A DNA stretch of 64,000 bases, taken from assembly GCA_016718205.1 (NCBI GenBank), contig JADKEB010000010.1, positions 233,960 through 297,959 of the forward strand, given 5' to 3'. The DNA is from Saprospiraceae bacterium. GTDB taxonomy: Bacteria > Bacteroidota > Bacteroidia > Chitinophagales > Saprospiraceae. The notes beneath the pieces were generated by a model that saw only the letters and a list, made by a program, of their open reading frames with translations, had not been told where the DNA came from and did no database searches. Positions 48,424-56,298 of the stretch are shown here, one piece after another (position 1 is the first letter of the stretch; each line of letters begins with the position of its first letter). The position numbers and the translations under genes are program-made.

Positions 48424-48472
48424 CAATATGGAATTTTATACTTGTCAATATGGAATTTATGTTTTACTTTTG
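48424..48472. promoter_or_regulatory. Operator-like direct repeats with promoter box
   Basis: Two copies of CAATATGGAATTTAT(T), at 48424 and 48446, 22 bp apart (two helical turns), lie between the divergent XRE and primase genes. TACTTTTG (48465-48472) with TTG 20 bases upstream makes a rightward promoter over the second repeat. They are the probable binding sites of the XRE protein (inference). Confidence 0.55.
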
Positions 48473-48506
48473 CAGTTGTCAAAATGTCTAAAAATAAATT
48501 TCAGTA

Positions 48507-49017
48507 ATGGAAATAGCAGAAATCATCAAGTCATTAAGCATCCTCACGGTTTTAGAACATTACCACCTCAAACCCAACCGTAACAAAATGGTATGCTGTC
48601 CTTTCCATGATGATAAAAACCCCAGTATGCAGGTTTATGCGGAGACGAACACGGTATTTTGTTTTAGTGGCAACTGCAAAATGAACGGCAAAAAGATAGA
48701 TGCGATACAGTTTATACAGGATAAGGAAAACATCAGCAAACACGAAGCCATCAAAAAAGCCCAATCAATGATTAAACAAAGCATACAGCCAATACAAGCA
48801 AAACCAATCATCCAAACTGAAAACCTCACAGAAATTTTTAGCAAACTCAAACAAAGCCTTTACAGCAGTAGCAAAGCAAGAGCTTATGCAGAAAGCAGAA
48901 ATATTTACAATGTCAAATTAGAAGCATGATATATATAATAACGGAACGCATTACAGCAAGCTGAAAAACTGTATCATCTTTCCATTGAAGGACTGATCGG
49001 TTCAACTCTGGAAAAGA
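48507..49017 (+). pseudogene. CHC2 zinc-finger primase fragment
   Basis: 140 codons with CCPFHDDKNPSMQVY and FCFSGNCK, the CHC2 zinc ribbon of DnaG-like primases from mobile elements. After LEA the frame stops at 48929, while the next frame continues GYNNGTHYSKLKNCIIFPLKD, the start of the TOPRIM-proximal region, then ends. The catalytic TOPRIM part is absent. Confidence 0.8.
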
Positions 49018-49018
49018 G

Positions 49019-49393
49019 TTGTGTAATGATACACCTTTATGTGAGTTTGATGAGTATTTAGATGGTGACGTTGATGGAGCAAATGATATATATACTTTTA
49101 GTGTTTTTGGGTATGTAGGTAAATTTATTTTTGATCCGTTTCAAAATGCTTGTATCTTTCTCAATAAGTCTGAATTAAAAATAGACAGAATAAATGATTT
49201 TCATTTTAAAGAAAGCTTACCAAATGGAAATATAATTCATATGGTGAGAAAGCAATGGTATGGCTTTGTAGATCATGCCATACTTTGGTATCCAGAGATT
49301 ATTATATCTTTTGATATGAAAGATACAATTTCTTTTTTTTATGAACACGGCGGATATATGTATGGGACTTTAAAAGATAATATTTTAATTTGA
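49019..49393 (+). CDS. Hypothetical protein, possible fragment of an RHS-protein N-terminal region
   Basis: 124 codons. NDIYTFSVFGYVGKFIFDPFQNACIFLNK resembles DIFTWSAGGQGGKFYFDRNHNIVHITK in the shell of the intact RHS gene (residues ~145-175). It has no signal peptide or RHS core, so it may be a decayed fragment of another large surface protein. The start is uncertain. Confidence 0.45.
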   Translation: MCNDTPLCEFDEYLDGDVDGANDIYTFSVFGYVGKFIFDPFQNACIFLNKSELKIDRINDFHFKESLPNGNIIHMVRKQWYGFVDHAILWYPEIIISFDMKDTISFFYEHGGYMYGTLKDNILI

Positions 49394-49485
49394 GCTCTCA
49401 TGATTTTCGTTGACAACAATGTTATAATTTTAGAGGAATATTTACTTTTGAACTTTTAAAAATTTTAATACTAAAAATACAAAGA

Positions 49486-51111
49486 ATGCCTAAGGTTAAA
49501 TTTTTATCATTTTTATGTTTTTCGATATTCAGTATTGTATTATCAGCTCAGACTGAAGTTGCTCAGGCAGAAGAAGGGCTAGATGCTAAAATAGATCGGG
49601 CATTTGCTCCTTTTGCTGAATTTGTTTCTAATATCGTATTTTTTGAGGTACCACTTGGGTCTGTAAGTGCACCTTTTATTGTGATCTTACTAAGTTTAAG
49701 TGGTTTATTTTTCACAATATATTTTAGATTTCCCAACATTTTAAAATTTAGAACTGCTATTGAAATAGTAAGTGGAAAGTATGAAGCACTAGAAGATAAG
49801 GATCAAATGAAAATAGATGCTTCAAAAACTGTTTACACTGTTGATGACGATATTGTCGATACGATAAGGGATGAAAGCCACCATGGAGAGGTGAGTCATT
49901 TTCAAGCCTTGGCTACGGCTGTTTCTGGTACAGTAGGATTAGGCAATATCGCAGGTGTCACCATAGCTATTTCTATAGGAGGTCCTGGTGCAACATTTTG
50001 GATGATTGTGAGTGGATTATTGGGTATGACATTGAAGTTTGTTGAATGTACTTTAGGCGTGCATTATCGCGATATAAATGAAAAAGGAGTTGTTTTTGGT
50101 GGTCCAATGTATTATCTTTCAAAAGGATTAGCAGAAAAAGGATATACCAAATTGGGTAAATTTTTAGCAGTTGTATTTGCTGGTTTGTGTATAGGAGGAT
50201 CTTTTGCAGGAGGGACTGCAGCACAATCTAATCAGGCTGCTGCACAGTTGGTTTCACTTTTTGGAATGACAGGGGGATCTTCAGGGTTTTATATTGGCTT
50301 GGGGCTTGCGGCACTAGTTGGAATTGTTATTATTGGGGGTATTAAACGAATTGCAGCAGTGACAGAAAAGTTGGTTCCTTTTATGGCAATTTTATATATT
50401 GTAGGTTGTTTGGTTGTGATATTTTCACATATTTCTTTTCTAGGTACAGCATTTACTCAAATCATTTCAGAGGCATTCAATCCACAAGCTGGTCTTGGTG
50501 GCTTGATAGGTGTGTTAGTCGTAGGATTTAGAAGGGCAGCTTTTTCAAATGAAGCTGGTTCAGGTTCTGCATCCATTGCCCACTCTGCTGTACGCACTAA
50601 ATTTTCTGCATCGGAGGGTCTAGTATCTTTGCTTGAGCCTTTTATTGATACAGTGGTGATATGCACGATGACAGCCCTTGTGATTATTACGTTTAACGAA
50701 GGAGGAGCTTTTGCTTACGGTTCACAAACAGTACAAATCGCTGGTCAAACATACGAAGGTGCAACATTGACTTCATTAGCTTTCGCTGCCACCATTTCTT
50801 GGTTTCCAATAGTTTTGACTTTAGCTATCTTTTTATTTGCGTTATCTACGATGATTTCATGGTCATATTATGGGCAACAGGCTTGGATGTATCTATTTGG
50901 AAAAAGTAAAAGGGCAGAAATAACTTACAAAGTTTTATTATTGATTTTTATTATCATTGGTGCCTCTGCAAATATGGACTCAGTTTGGAATTTTGCTGAT
51001 GCAATGATTTTAGGTATGGTATTTCCAAACATGTTAGGACTTTTCTTCCTCTATCCTGTAGTTAAAAAACAACTTTCTATATTGGAAGATGCTATCAAAA
51101 CTAAAAGCTAA
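49486..51111 (+). CDS. Sodium:alanine/glycine symporter (AGCS family)
   Basis: 541 residues with about ten transmembrane helices. AGCS signatures include ATAVSGTVGLGNIAGV, GPGATFWMIVSGLLGMTLKF, FGGPMYYLSKGL and AFSNEAGSGSASIAHSA. The N-terminal segment ending SAQTEVAQAEE looks like a cleavable signal, frequent in Bacteroidota AGCS proteins. It imports alanine or glycine with sodium across the inner membrane. The frame is intact, and it is odd to find it between array fragments. Confidence 0.93.
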   Translation: MPKVKFLSFLCFSIFSIVLSAQTEVAQAEEGLDAKIDRAFAPFAEFVSNIVFFEVPLGSVSAPFIVILLSLSGLFFTIYFRFPNILKFRTAIEIVSGKYEALEDKDQMKIDASKTVYTVDDDIVDTIRDESHHGEVSHFQALATAVSGTVGLGNIAGVTIAISIGGPGATFWMIVSGLLGMTLKFVECTLGVHYRDINEKGVVFGGPMYYLSKGLAEKGYTKLGKFLAVVFAGLCIGGSFAGGTAAQSNQAAAQLVSLFGMTGGSSGFYIGLGLAALVGIVIIGGIKRIAAVTEKLVPFMAILYIVGCLVVIFSHISFLGTAFTQIISEAFNPQAGLGGLIGVLVVGFRRAAFSNEAGSGSASIAHSAVRTKFSASEGLVSLLEPFIDTVVICTMTALVIITFNEGGAFAYGSQTVQIAGQTYEGATLTSLAFAATISWFPIVLTLAIFLFALSTMISWSYYGQQAWMYLFGKSKRAEITYKVLLLIFIIIGASANMDSVWNFADAMILGMVFPNMLGLFFLYPVVKKQLSILEDAIKTKS

Positions 51112-51342
51112 AGAATTGTACAGAGAATGAAACAGAATTGCTTAGAAAAGTCTTTTGACGTTTGTGGAATAATTAGAAACGTATACATAGGCGGAAAGTT
51201 TTGTTTGAAAAAATAAATAGTATTTTGTAATAAAATAGCAAATTAGTAATACAAATGTTATTAACAATGGCGAAGCCATGTAAAATAGCATAAAGTTTAA
51301 GCTAGAAAAAAATGAGGATTTGGACAAGAAAAGATTTATTTT

Positions 51343-51528
51343 GAAGCCTATTTATTCAAAATTGTTAGAAAAGAATACGTAGCCCCAAGAAATACCACTG
51401 AACAAAAATTGGTTGAGATATGGCAGAAAATATTGGGTGTAGAAAAAGTAGGTATTACAGACAACTTCTTTGAATTGGGTGGTAATAGTATGAATGCTTT
51501 TATTCTGTTGAATAAAATTAATGAGTAG
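51343..51528 (+). pseudogene. Carrier-protein (PCP) domain fragment of a nonribosomal peptide synthetase
   Basis: The frame reads KIVRKEYVAPRNTTEQKLVE and IWQKILGVEKVGITDNFFEL then GGNSMNAF and stops at 51528. The DNFFELGGNS motif holds the serine that carries phosphopantetheine, and the YVAPRNxTEQKL lead-in is the usual linker after an adenylation domain. No start codon and no other NRPS domain is present. 51112-51342 shows nothing else recognisable. Confidence 0.75.
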
Positions 51529-51536
51529 GAACTATT

Positions 51537-51770
51537 TTATAGCTCATCCAATAATTCCTTTAAAGATTTTGCTTGTATCTTTCCTGCTTTTATCAATTTT
51601 ACTTCTTCTAAAGCTTCTTTTATTCCGGCCAGAATTTCTGCTTTGGTTGGTTCGGGTTCTTCCCATGCTTGTAGGTTTTGGAACTCTGCTTTCATAATTT
51701 CCCAATCGTTTATTGGAATAAAAACCCCAGTAGGTTTTCCGTTTCCACCTTGTATTATTTGTAAACCCAT
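51537..51770 (-). CDS. Solitary antitoxin-like protein
   Basis: 77 residues from the ATG at 51770: MGLQIIQGGNGKPTGVFIPI, NDWEIMKAEFQNLQAWEEPE, a Phd-like N-terminus with an acidic helical C-terminus. No toxin gene follows; the PCP fragment lies there instead. Its upstream DNA carries the XRE 3'-end remnant (51780-51830). Confidence 0.7.
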   Translation of the reverse strand: MGLQIIQGGNGKPTGVFIPINDWEIMKAEFQNLQAWEEPEPTKAEILAGIKEALEEVKLIKAGKIQAKSLKELLDEL

Positions 51771-51849
51771 GACATTTCTATTAAACAGTTTGAATATTTT
51801 GTTCAAAGAACATTTCAAATTTTTGTATATTAAGCATTATATTTACAAC

Positions 51850-51900
51850 AAATCAACATAAAATAATTGTTTTAAGTTCAATTACTCTTATTTTTATCCG
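51850..51900. repeat. Antitoxin-side junction repeat, copy 2
   Basis: Near identical to 34090-34140. It leads into an RHS remnant reading SYQKWYGDHHAQGYLQRL. Confidence 0.75.
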
Positions 51901-51953
51901 TCCTACCAAAAGTGGTATGGCGACCATCATGCACAGGGCTACCTGCAAAGGCT

Positions 51954-52052
51954 ACACACCAATTCCGCAAAAAGAGATATCTTCACATCAAATATTGACG
52001 AAAATGCACAGATATAAAATTATCAATTAAAATACTTTACATTATTTCAGAT
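51954..52052. repeat. 99-bp direct repeat, copy 1
   Basis: From ACACACCAATTCCGC to CATTATTTCAGAT. Matches 53496-53594 with one substitution noticed. Confidence 0.8.
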
Positions 52053-52097
52053 GGCTTTGTTCTTGTTAAAATATGAATATTGTGAGGCAAGAGATTA

Positions 52098-52170
52098 GAG
52101 TATGTTTAAATTTTTATTGTCAGAACCATAATCTCTTGATTTACAACTAAGAAAAATTTTAAACATACTC
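52098..52170. mobile_element. MITE-like element, copy 2 (73 bp)
   Basis: GAGTATGTTTAAA / TTTAAACATACTC ends, TTA on both flanks. Equal to copy 1 at 6755 minus its central 104 bases. Confidence 0.75.
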
Positions 52171-52244
52171 TTACATTAATAACTACAATAGTGAAAATAG
52201 TGAAAATATATTTTTCACATTTGTAGCAGATGAATAGTAAACAA

Positions 52245-52268
52245 TAAAGCCCGCAATTGCGGGCTTTA
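52245..52268. terminator. Palindromic terminator of the second RelE module
   Basis: TAAAGCCCGCAATTGCGGGCTTTA is symmetrical and overlaps the toxin stop codon; few T follow on the minus strand. Confidence 0.65.
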
Positions 52269-52520
52269 TTCATAAATATCTTTTCTGTGTCCAAGTTCAA
52301 TGACATCAACCAAAAGGACATCATCAAAAATATCGTAGATAATGCGGTAATCAGCCACACGAATACGATAACCGTCTCTGCCTTTTAGCTTTTTATAGCC
52401 TGATGGTCTTGGATTATCGGCAAGGCTGTAAATGGCTTCCTTGATATTGGGATAATATGGCTCATTGATTTTTTCAAGAGCTTTAATGGCTCGTTTCTTT
52501 AAGGTTACATTATAAGCCAT
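52266..52520 (-). CDS. RelE/ParE-type toxin, second module
   Basis: 84 residues: YNVTLKKRAIKALEKI, NPRPSGYKKLKGRDGYRIR, VADYRIIYDIFDD. Clearly paralogous to the toxin at 47515. It overlaps the antitoxin by one base. Confidence 0.9.
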   Translation of the reverse strand: MAYNVTLKKRAIKALEKINEPYYPNIKEAIYSLADNPRPSGYKKLKGRDGYRIRVADYRIIYDIFDDVLLVDVIELGHRKDIYE

Positions 52521-52729
52521 TACTTCGCTTTTCGTTTAGCTTCAATCATTTTGAAGGCATCATCAATAGGAATAGATGGCTCATTTGATTTTTTGGCTTC
52601 ATCATAAAGCTTTATATCTTCCAACTCTTCTAACTCTTCCATAATGGCTTTAAAATCCTTCATAGGAAGTACCACAGATATTTTTTTACCTGTATTGTCT
52701 GTAATGTATTGTGGATGTATTGCCAGCAT
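52520..52729 (-). CDS. RelB/Phd-like antitoxin, second module
   Basis: 69 residues from the ATG at 52729: MLAIHPQYITDNTGKKIS is identical to the first module, while the C-terminal half has diverged. The XRE gene is lost here; only its 3'-end remnant (52740-52795) is left, followed by MITE copy 3. Confidence 0.85.
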   Translation of the reverse strand: MLAIHPQYITDNTGKKISVVLPMKDFKAIMEELEELEDIKLYDEAKKSNEPSIPIDDAFKMIEAKRKAK

Positions 52730-52800
52730 AATTTTATTATTTAGCAGTGTGAATATTTTGTTCAAAGATCGTTTGAATTTTTTGTTCATTAAGCATTTTA

Positions 52801-52960
52801 GAGTATGTTTAAATTTTGTTTTTGGATAATAAAATGGAGTTATTTTGAGCGAAAAGAGGCAAATTTTGCAGTCGAATGTGGGCAATTCGACGAAAAATTT
52901 AACGAATTTGTAGCCAAAATAAAACATTTTATTGCTAAAGGATAAATTTTAAACATACTC
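52801..52960. mobile_element. MITE-like element, copy 3 (160 bp)
   Basis: Same GAGTATGTTTAAA ends and TTA flanks as copies 1 and 2, but a different interior. Its insertion separates the XRE remnant from junction repeat copy 3. Confidence 0.7.
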
Positions 52961-52972
52961 TTAATTACAAGA

Positions 52973-53021
52973 GATCAACATAAAATAAATGTTTTAAGTT
53001 CAATTACTCTTATTTTTATGC
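52973..53021. repeat. Antitoxin-side junction repeat, copy 3
   Basis: Matches 34090-34140 and 51850-51900 with a few changes. Confidence 0.75.
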
Positions 53022-53022
53022 G

Positions 53023-53482
53023 TCTAACCAAGTGTGGCATGGTGACACACCCCTGCATATTGGAGCGGCTATCATTGGTGCTGGTATCAATCTCTTCAAC
53101 AATTGGGACAAAGTAGTAAAAAATCCCTGGAGTGCTATTGGGTACCCTGCGACAGGTGCTGTTGCTGTTGCTGCAAGTTTATCACGTTGGCGAAAGCGGG
53201 TCTAAATGGTCTGAAGAAGATAGGTCTAAATTATATACCTGATGTGGCGGGAAATCTGGCTTCGAATGTAGCAGCTGATCTTGCTGATCCTATGATGATA
53301 GAGTGGCTGAGCGGCTGGGAGAAGTATTCTGATGGTATCACACTAGTAGCAAAAAGGAGTTAAGTAGGGCAGCTGGCTACTGCTTCACTTATTAAGACAG
53401 GGGTGAGTGCGACGCTGGGGGTACATGGGAATAGTGTCAATAGTCCAAATCCAAAGATGGTGTATGATCGATCCAATACATA
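53023..53482 (+). pseudogene. Orphan RHS cassette 6, decayed
   Basis: Reads VWHGDTPLHIGAAIIGAGIN and NPWSAIGYPATGAV, then an internal deletion jumps from AASLS to AKAGLNGLKKIGLNYIPDVA, a TAA at 53360 interrupts, and LGVHGNSVNSPNPKMVYD is followed by a stop before any tip. It is a relic of a cassette close to number 5. Confidence 0.7.
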
Positions 53483-53495
53483 AAGAATTTGCAAT

Positions 53496-53594
53496 ACACA
53501 CCAATTCCGCAAAAAGAGATATCTTCACATCAAATATTGTCGAAAATGCACAGATATAAAATTATCAATTAAAATACTTTACATTATTTCAGAT
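53496..53594. repeat. 99-bp direct repeat, copy 2
   Basis: Partner of 51954-52052. Directly after it (53600-53640) a fragment YIGKADFVEIE resembles the end of the immunity gene at 40488. Confidence 0.75.
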
Positions 53595-53757
53595 TTACAT
53601 ATATCGGCAAAGCAGATTTTGTAGAAATTGAAATGATATGATTAGAGAATATTAATGGATTTATTGATAGTAGGTCATGAATTGCAAATTCGTAAAAAAT
53701 AGGATCGCAGTTGCAAACTGCCATCGGGGTTGCATATTGTGATGGCAAACATACGCC

Positions 53758-53797
53758 AAAGCCACGCAACAGAGTAAAAAAGTTGTGTGGCTTTTTT
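53758..53797 (+). terminator. Array terminator hairpin, copy 6
   Basis: AAAGCCACGCAAC/GTTGTGTGGCTTT (one G-U) with a T run. The TTTGCAACTGCGAT block upstream (about 53680-53720) is inverted relative to copies 1 and 2. Confidence 0.8.
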
Positions 53798-53833
53798 CTT
53801 TTTCTAAAGACCAGGAAAGTAATAAATAAGCCT

Positions 53834-53841
53834 TATTTTTG
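53834..53841 (+). promoter_or_regulatory. TAnnTTTG box after array hairpin 6
   Basis: TATTTTTG followed by TGGGGTCGCCAAAAGTGGTGA. No cassette follows: the array ends here and chromosomal genes resume. Confidence 0.35.
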
Positions 53842-53995
53842 TGGGGTCGCCAAAAGTGGTGATGAGGTAATTACACATTGAGTTTGATGTATATTTTGCT
53901 GTGACAAATGAACCAAAGTGAATTTTTAAAGTTATTATCATGATTTTTTTAATATATGGTACTTAATGTGTAATTTTGACCTGAAATTTGTTAAT

Positions 53996-54427
53996 ATGAG
54001 TGTATTAGATCTTGCCAGAGTTATTATCTATCGATTTCATGAAAAAGGACTTGAAATTTTCCTTATCAACAATGAAATGGAAAAAGATAGCGACATATGG
54101 AAACTACCAGAAGGACTTTCGAATACCTTAAGGAATGACGGTAAATTAAGTGTCATAGACCTTGAATCAGTGGTGGATGACAAAGGGCAAAAAATAAAAA
54201 CACTGGCAATCGAAGGAGACTGGCACGATATACCTTCTATCAGGGGTATGCTTAAGCATGATATTAAACTTTTTAAGTCTATTGTCAAAGAAAACCTACC
54301 CGGCAGTGAAAAAGGAGCATATTTTGCGGTTAAAGAAGCATTTAAAAAAGTATTACCTCATGAATACAAGGCAATGAAAGAGTTAAGAGAAATCCTTTTT
54401 GATAGAAATTCTGTAACCAACATCTGA
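53996..54427 (+). CDS. Hypothetical protein with Nudix-like N-terminus
   Basis: 143 residues from the ATG at 53996. RVIIYRFHEKGLEIFLINNE and IWKLPEG look like the first strands of Nudix proteins, but the Nudix box (GX5EX7REUXEEXGU) is absent, so catalysis is unlikely. The C-terminal half is helical and charged. It is the first ordinary gene after the array. Confidence 0.55.
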   Translation: MSVLDLARVIIYRFHEKGLEIFLINNEMEKDSDIWKLPEGLSNTLRNDGKLSVIDLESVVDDKGQKIKTLAIEGDWHDIPSIRGMLKHDIKLFKSIVKENLPGSEKGAYFAVKEAFKKVLPHEYKAMKELREILFDRNSVTNI

Positions 54428-54569
54428 CCTTCTCTTTTTTTTTTAAAAAAAGTATCTTCCTGATTTTAATTTTAAAATAATCCAGGTTCTACTGACTTTC
54501 GAAGTGTTTACCTTTATTGAAGCCAATAAAAAATATCAGATATTTAGGTTTTAAATAATCCATTGGAGT

Positions 54570-55523
54570 ATGTCGCTTAAAGAGAACACCATTTCCAGTA
54601 CCAATTTTGACTTTGATCACGTAAAAAACATTTATCACGGTAAAGTGCGAGATGTCTATGACCTTGATGATAAAATCATTATGATTGCCACAGACAGAAT
54701 TTCCGCATTTGACCATATCCTTCCCAAACCGATACCATACAAAGGTCAGGTATTGAACCAAATAGCCTGACATTTCCTTGATGTCACTAAGGACATCGTT
54801 CCCAACTGGCTGATAGCTACTCCTGATCCAAATGTTAGTATAGGATTGAAAGCTGAGTCAATCAAAATAGAAATGGTCATTCGTGGATATCTGGCAGGTC
54901 ATGCATGGAGGACATATAAATCAGGAGAACGTCTGTTATGTGGTGTCAGGATGCCGGATGGCTTAAAAGAAAATGATCGATTTCCGATACCAATTATCAC
55001 ACCTACCACTAAAGCATCTGAAGGACATGATATGGATATTTCTGTAGACGAAATATTGAGTCGCAACATAGTAAGCAAGGAAGACTGGGACATTCTGGAA
55101 AGCTATACCAGACCACTATTTGAAAAGGGTAGTAGGATGGCAAATGAAAGAGGGCTCATATTGGTAGACACAAAATATGAATTTGGGAAAATTGGCGATA
55201 AAATTATTCTAATTGATGAAATTCATACGCCTGATAGTTCAAGATATTTTTATCTTGATGGCTATCAGGAAAGACAGTCCAATAACGAAGCACAACAACA
55301 GCTTTCAAAAGAATTTGTACGGGAATGGCTGATCCAAAATAATTTCCAGGGCTTAGATGGTCAAAAAATACCAGATATGCCCTTGTCATTTGTCGAAGAA
55401 ATATCCGGGAGATATATCAAACTATACGAAATTATTACTGGCCAAAAATTTGAAAAAGCTGATACAGACAATATTGAAAAAAGAATTAAAGCCAACGTCA
55501 ATAAATGGTTGAAATACAATTAG
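54570..55523 (+). CDS. purC: SAICAR synthetase with an in-frame TGA
   Basis: The frame from the ATG at 54570 gives FDHVKNIYHGKVRDVYDLDD and ATDRISAFDHILPKPIPYKG, typical of PurC, then TGA at 54768-54770 where relatives have Trp (NQIAWHFLD). It continues in the same frame through KIEMVIRGYLAGHAWRTYKS and LVDTKYEFGK to 55523, about 317 residues in all. PurC joins aspartate to CAIR in purine synthesis. A G-to-A change (TGG to TGA) fully explains the stop; either a consensus error or a true nonsense mutation. Confidence 0.92.
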
Positions 55524-55578
55524 CTTAACGCTGTATCACACAATTCCACTTAATGTATTGTTTTTCCGGATACAGGAA

Positions 55579-56243
55579 TTAGTATTTTGAAAAGATGTAA
55601 TTTACTCTTTCAATGGAAATGGTGTCAAAGATGGTTGCAGGACTTTCACCAATGATTCTGCTGATAATCTTTGCATGGTCGGTATCAATACAGTTATTGT
55701 GAAAATACCTCTTGACATGGTTACCAGTAGAAACACGTTGACTTCTGTAGGTAAACTCCTGACAAAGATTGACTTCTAAAAAAAGAATTGGTGATTTCAG
55801 CAAAATATTGATGAAAAGAATCAAACTTTATCTGATTACCTGTGAAAATATATTTCGTTTCTTTCTTTTCAAGAGGAATAATTACTGATTTACCATCTGT
55901 AGTATCCAGTCTTCCAAACTCCAGCAATGCTGTATTTCCATCTTTAAATTGAATAGAACGCAATGAATTTACAACAAAGGCATTTCTGATGATGGCATTC
56001 AGGCTATCCGAAATTACTGAGTTTGATCTGCTGAAATCCCCCAAACTATCTGTGAGCAATATGCCTTTTTGCTTGTTGATCTATTTTATATACACTTTTA
56101 TTAGCCAGATTTGGACTATTGAATCTGTAGGATGAAGGTACGGTGAAACTGGCTTCAACTTCATCATTGCACGAAGAAAGAAAACATATAAATCCAAACG
56201 TTACTAAAGCTAAAAAGTGATACTTATGGTTATTCATAATCAA
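55579..56243 (-). CDS. Putative lipoprotein, two homopolymer frameshifts
   Basis: Starts MIMNNHKYHFLALVTFGFIC with lipobox-like FLSSC. The frame breaks at an A5 run near 56063 and at a T7/A7 run near 55776, but the neighbouring frames join smoothly (KIDQQAKGILLTDSLGDF and ITNSFFLEVNLCQEF). Restored length is about 218 residues. Family unknown; outer-membrane lipoprotein location inferred. Confidence 0.65.
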
Positions 56244-56298
56244 AGACTATTATCTGATATGGAGTATAACGGGAATTTTGATCAAATTATTTTCAGCA

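Noticed and set aside
30247..53797. Six GTTGTGTGG hairpins as a CRISPR array
   Set aside because: Spacing is kilobases, spacers are genes, no cas genes; these are terminators.
53996..54427. Nudix hydrolase
   Set aside because: The opening strands look right but the Nudix box is absent, so only a Nudix-like N-terminus is stated.
54768..54770. TGA recoded as tryptophan or selenocysteine
   Set aside because: TGA acts as stop elsewhere in the window, TGG is used for Trp, and no SECIS-like structure was seen after it.
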